From Candidatus Micrarchaeum sp. (GTDB lineage: Archaea > SpSt-1190 > DYHY01), in NCBI GenBank assembly GCA_020723935.1, contig DYHY01000014.1, positions 1 to 31,043 of the forward strand: a stretch of 31,043 bases of DNA. Reading direction: 5' to 3'. Below the pieces are notes generated by a model. The model saw only the letters and a program-made list of their open reading frames with translations, did no database searches and had not been told where the DNA came from. The position numbers and the translations under genes were made by a program. Below, in pieces: positions 7,922-14,294 of this stretch. Numbering within the stretch: position 1 is the stretch's first letter; every line of letters begins with the position of its first letter.

Positions 7922-8503
7922 CTACTGCCTGAACTCAGGGAACCAGAGCGCTATCTCGGCCTTGGCTTCCTCGAGGTTCCCGGACGCATGGACGATGTTT
8001 TTCACCGCCCGCTTGTCCCTGTTTGCATAGTCCGCCGAATCGAGGGCGAAGTCGCCGCGGATGGATCCGGGAGGCGCGACGAGCGGGAGCGTGGGCCCGC
8101 AGACCCTTCTCACGTTGTCCACGGCGTGGTTCCCCGAAAGTATCATCGCGACGGAGGGCCCGGCCGAGATGTAGTCTATCAGCCATTCCTTCACCATCTT
8201 GCCTATCTTGGTGTCGTCGTCGGTCCCCAGCTCCTTGACGATGTCGAGGCCGTACTGCGCGTAGTTCTTCTTCGTCTTCTCGCCTACGCCCTTGCACCAC
8301 TCCAGGCCCCCCGCGTAGTGCCTGTCCATGAGTTCGCGCGACGCCGTGACCATCTTCATCGCCTCGATCTTCAGGCCGGTGTTCTCCATCCGCCTTATGA
8401 CCTCGCCGACGAGATGCCTTTCCACTCCGTCGGGCTTCACGATGACCAGGGTCCTCTCGATGCTGGGCGCTTCCTGCGCCGCGGCCTTGCGTTTCTCTGC
8501 CAT
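7922..8503 (-). CDS. ndk: Nucleoside diphosphate kinase
   Basis: Transfers the gamma-phosphate of ATP to nucleoside diphosphates through a phosphohistidine. Core motifs are present: TLVIVKPDGVERH (18-30), RHYAGG (61-66), SAGPSVAMILSGNHAV (113-128) and the active-site segment NIVHASG with His172. The protein is 193 residues against about 140-150 for ordinary NDKs. The excess is an N-terminal Lys/Ala-rich tail of about 15 residues and an insertion of roughly 25 residues around 70-110, in the loop before SAGP. The active-site segment reads HASG rather than the common HGSD. A TATA box 29-30 nt upstream of the ATG gives it its own leaderless promoter. In many archaea this gene follows L24e directly; here a CYTH gene intervenes. 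Confidence 0.93.
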   Translation of the reverse strand: MAEKRKAAAQEAPSIERTLVIVKPDGVERHLVGEVIRRMENTGLKIEAMKMVTASRELMDRHYAGGLEWCKGVGEKTKKNYAQYGLDIVKELGTDDDTKIGKMVKEWLIDYISAGPSVAMILSGNHAVDNVRRVCGPTLPLVAPPGSIRGDFALDSADYANRDKRAVKNIVHASGNLEEAKAEIALWFPEFRQ

Positions 8504-8529
8504 GATGGAACCTGGGCCCTCGCCGCACC

Positions 8530-8536
8530 TTTTAAG
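8530..8536 (-). promoter_or_regulatory. TATA box of ndk (leaderless)
   Basis: The minus-strand CTTAAAA at 8530-8536 lies between the CYTH stop (8538) and ndk. It is centred 29-30 nt upstream of the ATG at 8503. Confidence 0.6.
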
Positions 8537-8537
8537 A

Positions 8538-9161
8538 TTATTCCAGCCAGGAAAAGTCTATCCCGCGCGTCCCGTGCCGCCGGAAGTCGAATGCCTTGTT
8601 CGCGTTCCTCGTGACGTCCGTTATGAACTCCCGAAATTCCCTCCCGGAGAAGACGGGAAGGCCCATGGAGGCGAGCGTGCGCCTGATCCGCGCCTCGGCG
8701 GCCTTCGCCCCGCGGCCGCCAGTCATGATCTCCGCCTCGTAGTAGAACGAATGGTCCGGGACCTCCCCGAGGGAGAAGTGGATCCCCTTGTACTTGTAGG
8801 CGCGCAGGCGCCTGTAGGCGATCGATCCCCTGCGGAAGCCCAGGGATGCGACGAACTCCACCGCCTTCCTCGCCTCCCCTCTGGCAAGCGAGATGACCGT
8901 CTCGCGCCGGCCCGCCCCCGAGTCTCCCGCGAGCCGCTCCTTGAGGACGAGCTCCTCCTTCCCGTTGCTTGAGGCGCGCACCCGCACGTCGAGCCTGTCC
9001 GAGACGCCCGGGACCTTCCCGAAGGTCCTGAAGACTATTGTAACGCGCTTCTCCTTCCCGAGATACTTCCCGTTCCTAGCAAGGAACCTCCCCAGCGAGG
9101 AGAAGCCCTCCTCGGAGAGGCGGCCGCGAAGCTCCACTTCCACAGTTCTTCTCCCTGGCAT
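8538..9161 (-). CDS. CYTH-domain protein (triphosphate tunnel metalloenzyme family)
   Basis: The N-terminal strand TVEVELRGRL carries the ExE signature of CYTH enzymes. Alternating charged strands follow (DVRVRASSNGKEELVLKER, KAYKYKGIHFSLGEV-like, YYEAEIM), as expected for the closed beta tunnel that binds triphosphates and a divalent metal. Members include class IV adenylate cyclase, thiamine triphosphatase and inorganic triphosphatase; which activity applies here is not decidable. I place the start at the ATG at 9161 (207 residues) because a TATA box is centred 27-28 nt upstream. A GTG at 9173 would add four residues. It lies between L24e and ndk, splitting a cluster that is usually contiguous in archaea. 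No membrane segment is visible. Confidence 0.8.
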   Translation of the reverse strand: MPGRRTVEVELRGRLSEEGFSSLGRFLARNGKYLGKEKRVTIVFRTFGKVPGVSDRLDVRVRASSNGKEELVLKERLAGDSGAGRRETVISLARGEARKAVEFVASLGFRRGSIAYRRLRAYKYKGIHFSLGEVPDHSFYYEAEIMTGGRGAKAAEARIRRTLASMGLPVFSGREFREFITDVTRNANKAFDFRRHGTRGIDFSWLE

Positions 9162-9185
9162 GCCGCCGCGCACCTCCGCTCCCTG

Positions 9186-9191
9186 GTTTAA
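9186..9191 (-). promoter_or_regulatory. TATA box of the CYTH gene (leaderless)
   Basis: TTTAAA in the 83-bp gap after L24e is centred 27-28 nt upstream of the ATG at 9161, which decides that start over the GTG at 9173. Confidence 0.6.
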
Positions 9192-9249
9192 ATCTTATCC
9201 GCCGCGGAAGCTGCGGCGCCGCCCGGCGCGCGAGAGGGGGCGCAAGCAG

Positions 9250-9255
9250 AAAAAA
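9250..9255 (-). terminator. Oligo-T terminator after L24e
   Basis: A run of six T on the minus strand begins one or two bases after the L24e stop codon. Archaeal RNA polymerase terminates on such runs. With the CYTH promoter just downstream, it marks the probable end of the L7Ae-S28e-L24e transcript. Confidence 0.5.
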
Positions 9256-9256
9256 C

Positions 9257-9454
9257 CTACTGCTTCTTGGAGCGCTTCTTCTGCCAGTCTGCGGTCCAGC
9301 GCGTCTTCACGGGCGCGCGCTTGAGCTTGAGGGTGTTGGATTCGCACTTGCCCGAGCAGAACAAGAAGACCTCGCCGTCGCTCTTGACGTAGAGCTTGCC
9401 CGTCCCCTTGGCGACGGTCTGCCCGCAGAAGGAGCACTTGGTGAGGAGGACCAT
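9257..9454 (-). CDS. rpl24e: Ribosomal protein eL24 (L24e)
   Basis: The 65-residue large-subunit protein has the zinc-finger pattern of L24e: C7-x2-C10 in KCSFCGQ and C33-x3-C37 in FCSGKC. A basic C-terminus (TRWTADWQKKRSKKQ) follows. Length and motif order match archaeal L24e. Its ATG follows the S28e TAA directly with no spacer (TAAATG), so translation is probably coupled. It is the third gene of the L7Ae-S28e-L24e set, and an oligo-T run follows its stop. Confidence 0.95.
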   Translation of the reverse strand: MVLLTKCSFCGQTVAKGTGKLYVKSDGEVFLFCSGKCESNTLKLKRAPVKTRWTADWQKKRSKKQ

Positions 9455-9718
9455 TTAGTTGCGCCCCCCTTCCTCGCCCTTCTTCTTCTTCTTCTTCATG
9501 TCCTTCGCGTTCCTCTTCTCGGCGCGCCTCGCCTGCATGATCGTTTCCAGGAGGTGGAGCGTGTCGCCGACCCTCACGGGGCCCCTCACATTCCTAACGA
9601 GGACCTTTCCGGCTTCCTTGCCGTCCATGACCTCGCAGCGGACCTGTATGACTTCCCCGCGCACCCCGGTTCTTCCGAGGATTTCAAGGACCTTCGCCGG
9701 AGCGGCCGTTTCTGCCAT
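9455..9718 (-). CDS. rps28e: Ribosomal protein eS28 (S28e)
   Basis: Small-subunit OB-fold protein of 87 residues. The family signature GKVLVRNVRGPVRVGDTLHL (39-58) and the following LLETIMQARR are clear. The C-terminus is extended by a run of six lysines and acidic/glycine residues (KKKKKKGEEGG), beyond the roughly 70 residues of typical archaeal S28e. It lies 26 bp after L7Ae and abuts L24e, forming one operon. Confidence 0.94.
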   Translation of the reverse strand: MAETAAPAKVLEILGRTGVRGEVIQVRCEVMDGKEAGKVLVRNVRGPVRVGDTLHLLETIMQARRAEKRNAKDMKKKKKKGEEGGRN

Positions 9719-9744
9719 CTTTCAGGGGATACCTTTCTCCCTTC

Positions 9745-10131
9745 CTACTTCTTGGCGGACATAAAGTCCGCTATCTTCTTGGCGAGGTCGTCCACCAGGG
9801 CCTTGGAGTCTCCGGGCTTGATTATGCAGACCGCGGACGTGGGGACTTCTATCCCGGACGCCGCGCCCAGCTCCGCCTTGGTCGAGACGAACACGAACGG
9901 GACGCCCTTCTCCTCGCACAGGGGCGGGATGTGGGCGACCACCTCGGGGGGCTCGACGTCGAAGGCCACGACCGCGAGGAGCGCCTGGCCCCTCTCGACC
10001 ATCTTGGTCACCTCGTTCGTGCCCTTCTTGAGCTTGCCTGTAATCCTCACTTTCTCAAGGACCTCGAGGGCCTTTTCCGAAAGTTCCTTTGGCACTTCGT
10101 ATTTCGCAAACATTTGCTTTCCGGTTGCCAT
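9745..10131 (-). CDS. rpl7ae: Ribosomal protein L7Ae (eL8), kink-turn RNA-binding protein
   Basis: The 128-residue protein has the L7Ae signature KLKKGTNEVTKMVERGQALL (33-52) that contacts kink-turn RNA, and the conserved VPFVFVSTKAELG stretch near 86-98. In archaea it serves in the large ribosomal subunit, box C/D and H/ACA RNPs, and RNase P. A TATA box (10168-10175) lies 40 nt upstream of the ATG. That leaves a short leader containing GTGATG about 8 nt before the start, a plausible Shine-Dalgarno. First gene of the ribosomal set, and divergent from surE. Confidence 0.96.
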   Translation of the reverse strand: MATGKQMFAKYEVPKELSEKALEVLEKVRITGKLKKGTNEVTKMVERGQALLAVVAFDVEPPEVVAHIPPLCEEKGVPFVFVSTKAELGAASGIEVPTSAVCIIKPGDSKALVDDLAKKIADFMSAKK

Positions 10132-10167
10132 CAGTCATCACTCGTGGTTTTCCGGCCATTTCGGGCC

Positions 10168-10175
10168 TTTAAATA
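10168..10175 (-). promoter_or_regulatory. TATA box of the L7Ae-S28e-L24e operon
   Basis: The minus-strand TATTTAAA is centred 40 nt before the L7Ae ATG, predicting a leader of about 12-14 nt. Confidence 0.55.
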
Positions 10176-10257
10176 ACTACTCACGGCTCCCCGGGGCCTT
10201 GGAAAAAGGCTATATGCAACCTGGCGCGTCCACCGCCCGGGAGGATGAGCCGCCGAA

Positions 10258-11055
10258 ATGACGATACTTGTAACGAACGACGACGGCAGGAACTCGGAGG
10301 GCCTGGAGACGCTTTTCCGCGCGGCCAAGCGCGTCGACAAGGACACGGTGGCGATAGTCCCCCAGATACCGAAGAGCGGCACGGGGAAGGCCTTCACGGT
10401 ACACAAGCCCCTGCGGATAGCGAGCACCGTCGACATCGACGGCTGCGCCGCGTACGAGCTCTCCGGGACGCCCGCCGACTGCGTCATCTACGGCTCCTCG
10501 GTCTACTTCAAGGGCAGGGCTCCGAAGATGGTCGTCTCCGGAATAAACATAGGGAACAACACGACGGTGCAATCCATCCTCTCCTCCGGGACCCTCGGGG
10601 CCTGCTTCGAGGCGGGGCTCTACGACATACCTGCAATAGGCTTCTCCCAGGACGCCCCCCGGGAGTCGTGGTACGACTCCAGGCGAGCGGCCAAATCCGC
10701 CGTCTCCTGGGAGTTCGAGGATTTCTGCTTCAAGCTCATGAACCAGGTGATCGAGCGCGGCATGCCCGCGGGCGCGCACGTGCTTTCGGTGAACTTCCCA
10801 AGGAGCTTCTCGTCCCGCACGAAGGTGGTCTACTGCAAGCCGGACCTCAGGAAGTTCATAAATTTCTTCGAGAAGAGGAAGGACCCCTCCAAGCGCGAAT
10901 ACTACTGGAACAACATAAGGAACTGCCTCCCGAAGAGCAAGACGGGGGACTTCTTCAACCTGCTCAGGAAGTCGTGCGTGACGATCACGCCCCTCTCCAT
11001 AGCGTTCTCGACGGACGACATGGTGACCAAGGCCCGGGCGCTCTACGACCTCTGA
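10258..11055 (+). CDS. surE: SurE-family 5'/3'-nucleotidase
   Basis: Metal-dependent phosphatase that removes phosphate from nucleoside monophosphates. SurE signatures are present: ILVTNDDG at 3-10 (metal-binding Asp8/Asp9), the SGTG stretch at 40-43, and SGINIGNN at 94-101, followed by SSGTLGACFEAG. At 265 residues it has the usual length. The C-terminal third, rich in Lys/Asn, is poorly conserved in the family. The start at 10258 puts NDDG at the usual place. A TATA-like box (CTATATGC, 10210-10217) lies about 45 nt upstream and a GGAGG lies in the leader. It converges with gltX across 59 bp. Confidence 0.92.
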   Translation: MTILVTNDDGRNSEGLETLFRAAKRVDKDTVAIVPQIPKSGTGKAFTVHKPLRIASTVDIDGCAAYELSGTPADCVIYGSSVYFKGRAPKMVVSGINIGNNTTVQSILSSGTLGACFEAGLYDIPAIGFSQDAPRESWYDSRRAAKSAVSWEFEDFCFKLMNQVIERGMPAGAHVLSVNFPRSFSSRTKVVYCKPDLRKFINFFEKRKDPSKREYYWNNIRNCLPKSKTGDFFNLLRKSCVTITPLSIAFSTDDMVTKARALYDL

Positions 11056-11065
11056 ACCCCCGGTC

Positions 11066-11083
11066 CTCGCTTATGGGCGAACC
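11066..11083. repeat. Imperfect copy of the gltX 3' end
   Basis: Bases 11066-11083 match 11114-11131, the last codons and stop of gltX, in 16 of 18 positions at an offset of 48 bp. In frame the copy reads FAHK, as does the gene end, but the stop is changed to CGA. It may be a remnant duplication like the one at aIF5B, or chance. Confidence 0.4.
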
Positions 11084-11114
11084 CTCAGAGGAGAATTTGT
11101 TCAGGAGCGCGGGC

Positions 11115-12914
11115 TCACTTGTGGGCGAACCAGAACTCGAGGAACCCCTCGGCCTGGTCGCGCCGATCGAAGCGACAGAAGCCGAAGCGCTCGAACTGCA
11201 CAATCTCCTCACCCGATTTGGCCGCGGAATCCTTGCCGACGGATTCCGCCCTGGCCGCTACGTCCCTTGCCGCCGCCTCGGCGAAGCCCTCCGCCCAGAC
11301 GCCGTCGGGCATGAGGACCCGCGCGCGCAGGGACCCGCCCTCCGGGACGAAATGGATCGTCTTCTGCGAGTCCTCCTTTGAGAGCGAAAGCCGCCTCCCG
11401 TCGAGGGCGAACGCGCCCATGCCCTTGAGGCGCACCGGCCCCTCGCCGAATAGAGTGATGTCCTCCTTCTCCACCATCACCTTGGAGCCTGCGGGGAGGT
11501 CGTAGCTCCTCTTCCCGCGCTCGGGGAAATCGGGATGTAGCGGGGCCTCCCCGACCACCCTCTCGGAAAGCTCTAGCTCAACGGGCTCTGCTACGAAGAA
11601 ATACCTGCTCGCGAGGGGGTCAATTATCTCCCTGTTCATCCCGTAGAGGACCTCGGGCGGGACCGATATGTCTACGATGCTCATGCCGAAGGAGAGGAGG
11701 AAGCGCCTCACCGCCTCCGGCCTTATGCCGCGCCGGGCCAGGCTCTGCAGGCTCCAGGTGCGGGGATCGTCCCAGCCGATGAAGCTCCCCTTCTCTATCA
11801 TCTCCTTGGACTTGGACTTGCTTATCATCCCCTGCCCCTCCTCAAGGCGGAACTTCCCGTAGTGGAGGAAATGGGCGTGCTGCCAGCCGAAGAAGTCCCA
11901 GACTATCTCCTCGATCCAGTCCTCCTTGACGAGGTCCGCGCCCCTGAGGATGTGAGTTGAGCTTATCAGGTGGTCGTCTATGCCCCAGGAGAACTCGAGG
12001 AGCGGCCAGACGCGGTATCTTTTGCCGACCCGTGGATGCTCCTTCTCGGTTATGCGCATTATGACGTGGTCGCGCAGCGCCGGGTTCTTGTTGGCCATCC
12101 CGCTCTTCAGGCGCACGACGGCCCCCCCGGTCCGGAAAGTCCCGTCCAGCATCTTCTGCCAGCGGGAAAGGTGTTCGGTGACGGGAACGTTCCTGCACGG
12201 GCATTCGATCCCCGGCGCCTTGTACTTGGTCCTGAACTCCGTCCCGTCGCACGTGCACACGTACGCGTTCCCCGCCTCGATGAGCCTGCGCGCGTGCTCG
12301 TAGAAGAGCTCGAGCCGGTCGGACTTGTACTTCTCCTCGTGCCATGCGACGCCGAGCCACCTGAGGCTCTCGGGTATGAGCTTGTACGCCTCGGGAAGTA
12401 TGCTCTTGTGCGCGACGTCCTTTGTCCCGGTCACCGTCTTGACGCTCGTCTGCTCGGTCCCGGCCGTGTCGTCGAAGAAGAGCGTGAGCCTCCCGCCGTA
12501 CCTTTTCACGTACTCGTCGTTGAGTATCGCCATCCTCGCGTTCCCGATGTGCAATGGGCCGGAAGGATAGGGCGCCATGCGCATCCTCACTTCCGACGTG
12601 TTCCCGGGGAGGGCCGGGAGCTCCCGCTCTCCGGATGCGTCCTTCTTCCTCCTGTCCTCCATCGCCTGCTCGCGCTCCTCGGAGAAGCCGGAGAATTTTT
12701 CCGTGAGGAGTCTCTTTTGCTCCTCCGGGGCCATCGCGTTCACGCGCGCGAGCGCCTGCGCGACGAGCCCGCCGACGGATCTCATGTCGCCCTTGAGGTC
12801 GGGCCTTTCCGCGAGGACCTTCCCCATCACCGCGCCCGAGCTCGCCTTGCCGCCGAAGGATGCGGCGTTGTGCAGGGCGTGCTTGAGCACGAGGTCGGCC
12901 GGATCGTCTGGCAT
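11115..12914 (-). CDS. gltX: Glutamyl-tRNA synthetase, archaeal/eukaryotic type
   Basis: Class I aminoacyl-tRNA synthetase charging tRNA-Glu (and in many archaea tRNA-Gln, which is then amidated). The 599 residues include an N-terminal helical extension of about 105 residues. The catalytic Rossmann fold starts at RMAPYPSGPLHIGNAR (112-127), and the KMSKS-like loop is GMISKSKSKEM. The C-terminus is the beta-barrel anticodon domain typical of archaeal GluRS and GlnRS (EIVQFERFGFCRFDR). The HIGH motif reads HIGN: the last histidine is Asn (codon AAC). The ATG at 12914 lies 29-30 nt from the TATA box shared with tRNA-Ser, so the mRNA should be leaderless. Confidence 0.93.
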   Translation of the reverse strand: MPDDPADLVLKHALHNAASFGGKASSGAVMGKVLAERPDLKGDMRSVGGLVAQALARVNAMAPEEQKRLLTEKFSGFSEEREQAMEDRRKKDASGERELPALPGNTSEVRMRMAPYPSGPLHIGNARMAILNDEYVKRYGGRLTLFFDDTAGTEQTSVKTVTGTKDVAHKSILPEAYKLIPESLRWLGVAWHEEKYKSDRLELFYEHARRLIEAGNAYVCTCDGTEFRTKYKAPGIECPCRNVPVTEHLSRWQKMLDGTFRTGGAVVRLKSGMANKNPALRDHVIMRITEKEHPRVGKRYRVWPLLEFSWGIDDHLISSTHILRGADLVKEDWIEEIVWDFFGWQHAHFLHYGKFRLEEGQGMISKSKSKEMIEKGSFIGWDDPRTWSLQSLARRGIRPEAVRRFLLSFGMSIVDISVPPEVLYGMNREIIDPLASRYFFVAEPVELELSERVVGEAPLHPDFPERGKRSYDLPAGSKVMVEKEDITLFGEGPVRLKGMGAFALDGRRLSLSKEDSQKTIHFVPEGGSLRARVLMPDGVWAEGFAEAAARDVAARAESVGKDSAAKSGEEIVQFERFGFCRFDRRDQAEGFLEFWFAHK

Positions 12915-12940
12915 GTCGCCTCCGGAGCCTTCCGCATTAC

Positions 12941-12947
12941 TTATAAA
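12941..12947. promoter_or_regulatory. Palindromic TATA box shared by gltX and tRNA-Ser
   Basis: TTATAAA is almost identical on both strands (core TTATAA, centre 12943.5). It lies 28.5 nt from the first base of tRNA-Ser and 29.5 nt from the gltX ATG. No second AT-rich box exists in the 57-bp gap, so one box probably fires in both directions. Confidence 0.7.
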
Positions 12948-12971
12948 CTTTGATTTGGGAGGCTCCCCCGA

Positions 12972-13056
12972 GCCGAGGTAGCGAAGCGGTCAACGCGCCA
13001 GTCTGGAAAGCTGGTTTCCCTTCCGGGATGCATGGGTTCGAATCCCATCCTCGGCG
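12972..13056 (+). tRNA. tRNA-Ser (anticodon GGA)
   Basis: The acceptor stem GCCGAGG (12972-12978) pairs with CCTCGGC (13049-13055), with discriminator G73 at 13056. The anticodon stem CCAGT/GCTGG encloses the loop CTGGAAA with anticodon GGA, which reads UCC and UCU. A long variable arm (class II tRNA) follows. The T arm is ATGGG-TTCGAAT-CCCAT (13032-13048). The long variable arm and discriminator G both fit serine. No intron is present, and CCA is not encoded (next bases are CTC). A T-run at 13070-13073 lies shortly downstream. Confidence 0.95.
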
Positions 13057-13069
13057 CTCAAGCCCTCCC

Positions 13070-13081
13070 TTTTCGCGAAAA
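13070..13081 (+). terminator. Palindromic T-rich element after tRNA-Ser
   Basis: TTTTCGCGAAAA is a perfect 12-bp palindrome 14 nt after the tRNA. The T4 run on the plus strand is a plausible archaeal terminator. The palindrome could also be a protein-binding site. Confidence 0.35.
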
Positions 13082-13104
13082 AGAAGCCCTTGACGGGAAG
13101 AAAA

Positions 13105-13199
13105 GGGCGCGCGTCCCGCAGGACGCGCAGCAAGGAACGACCGAAGCGCGGGTGCAAGCGCGCCCGGGAGCCATCGCTGCGACTCGGCCCCGCGCGCCC
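13105..13199. other. GC-rich inverted repeats in the tRNA-Ser/deoC gap
   Basis: The 194-bp gap 13057-13250 has no credible gene. It contains a perfect 8-bp hairpin with a 4-base loop (13109-13116 with 13121-13128) and a 5-bp hairpin (13146-13150 with 13159-13163). A 9-bp long-range pairing (13105-13113 with 13191-13199) would exclude the first hairpin. It could be a structured leader or small RNA, but pairing of this kind also arises easily in GC-rich spacers. Confidence 0.3.
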
Positions 13200-13212
13200 C
13201 AAACAGAAAAAA

Positions 13213-13221
13213 TACTTTAAG
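13213..13221 (+). promoter_or_regulatory. TATA box of deoC
   Basis: TACTTTAAG, following an A-rich stretch (13205-13212), is centred about 34 nt before the ATG at 13251. This implies a leader of only a few bases. Confidence 0.5.
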
Positions 13222-13250
13222 CGCGGGGTGCCTTTTCCCGGCGGATCCCG

Positions 13251-13883
13251 ATGGCACTCCAGATAGACCTCACGCTCCTCAAGGCGGACGCGACGGAAGC
13301 GGACGTGAAAAAGACATGCTCCGCCGCGCGCGCGAAGGATTTCATCGCGGTCTGCGTCAATCCTTCGCGGGTCGCCCTCGCGAAGATTTCCCTGGCCGGC
13401 TCGGGCGTCCTCGTCTGCACCGTGATAGGCTTCCCGCTCGGAGCCGCGCCGGCGAAGGCCAAGGTCGCGGAGCTCGAGTGCGCCCTCGCCGACGGCGCCG
13501 ACGAGTTCGACGTGGTGATGAACGTCGGCCTCTTCAAGGACGGGAAGGACAACGAGGTTCTCGCCGAGCTCAAGGAGCTCGTGTCCGCAGCCAAGGGCAG
13601 GACTGTCAAGGTCATCATAGAGGCAGGCCTCCTTTCAAACGAGGAGATTGTGCGCGCGACGAGGCTCGTCGAGGGGAGCGGCGCCGCCTTCGTGAAAAGC
13701 TCGACCGGCTATCCCGGCCTCCCTCCCGCGACTCCAGAGCTGGTCCGGCTTATGAAATCGGCGGCGCCCAAGATCAAGGTCAAGGCTTCCGGCGGGGTTG
13801 GGACGAAGGCCCAGTACAATGCCCTCATCGCGGCGGGCGCCGACAGGGTCGGGACGAGCGCGGCCGCCGGCTGGTTCACCTAG
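13251..13883 (+). CDS. deoC: Deoxyribose-phosphate aldolase
   Basis: Reversibly cleaves 2-deoxyribose 5-phosphate to glyceraldehyde 3-phosphate and acetaldehyde, in deoxynucleoside breakdown. The class I aldolase residues are in place: Asp87 in DEFDVVMN, the Schiff-base Lys149 in FVKSSTGY, and Lys178 in VKASGGV. CTVIGFPLGA near 56-65 is also typical. At 210 residues it has the normal length. The ATG at 13251 lies just after a TATA box. The next gene, a small membrane-anchored protein, starts 6 bp after the stop, so the two may share a transcript despite unrelated roles. Confidence 0.94.
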   Translation: MALQIDLTLLKADATEADVKKTCSAARAKDFIAVCVNPSRVALAKISLAGSGVLVCTVIGFPLGAAPAKAKVAELECALADGADEFDVVMNVGLFKDGKDNEVLAELKELVSAAKGRTVKVIIEAGLLSNEEIVRATRLVEGSGAAFVKSSTGYPGLPPATPELVRLMKSAAPKIKVKASGGVGTKAQYNALIAAGADRVGTSAAAGWFT

Positions 13884-13889
13884 GGGAAA

Positions 13890-14294
13890 ATGGGACGATC
13901 ATCCTTCCTCGTTTCGTTCGACGTCTTCCTCCTGCTGGTCCTCGCGATCGCCCTCTTCGCGGCGACGGCCTCCCTTTCCTCCGCAAGCCGCGCATTCGAG
14001 GAGCGGCTGAGGACTTCCGCGCGCACGGACCTGCTCTACGACCTCCTCGCCGCCTGGCGCGCCGACGGCAGGATCTACACAATACTCTCTCCCGGCGGCT
14101 CGTCATTCTACGTCCCGGAGCTGTCGGCGGTGGAACGCGAGACGGGCCGCAAGATGTGCCTTTTCCTCGACGGCGTGCCGCTCTACCGCGAGCATTGCCA
14201 GCCGCTCTCCTGCGCCCACGGATTCGTCGCCGCGGGGACGGCGCTAGGAACGGTCGAATTCAGGAAGGCGGAGGTGTGCTTTTCGGCGGGATGA
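13890..14294 (+). CDS. Small N-terminally membrane-anchored protein, unknown
   Basis: The 134-residue protein begins with a short polar head followed by a hydrophobic helix at about 10-27 (VFLLLVLAIALFAAT), then a soluble domain with a few cysteines (CLF, HCQPLSCAHG). The layout resembles a pseudopilin or minor pilin: short leader, N-terminal helix running into a globular domain. However, it lacks a convincing prepilin cleavage motif. Not recognised as a known family. It starts 6 bp after deoC and its stop overlaps the next ATG (ATGA), so it is translationally coupled to a gene of similar layout. Confidence 0.6.
   Translation: MGRSSFLVSFDVFLLLVLAIALFAATASLSSASRAFEERLRTSARTDLLYDLLAAWRADGRIYTILSPGGSSFYVPELSAVERETGRKMCLFLDGVPLYREHCQPLSCAHGFVAAGTALGTVEFRKAEVCFSAG

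Noticed and set aside
7739-8614. Long open frame on the plus strand opposite ndk
   Set aside because: It is antisense to NDK and the glycosyltransferase, has no family motif, and is the kind of open frame GC-rich codon use creates. NDK on the other strand is certain.
10245-11381. 378-codon plus-strand frame overlapping surE and the gltX end
   Set aside because: It is frame-shifted over the clearly recognisable SurE protein and runs on antisense to gltX. The composition (Arg/Gly/Pro/His-rich) is typical of shadow frames.
13316-14290. Long open frame extending the second anchored protein upstream through deoC
   Set aside because: The upstream part is an out-of-frame reading of deoC and the first anchored protein. 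The ATG at 14291 with ATGA coupling is the natural start.
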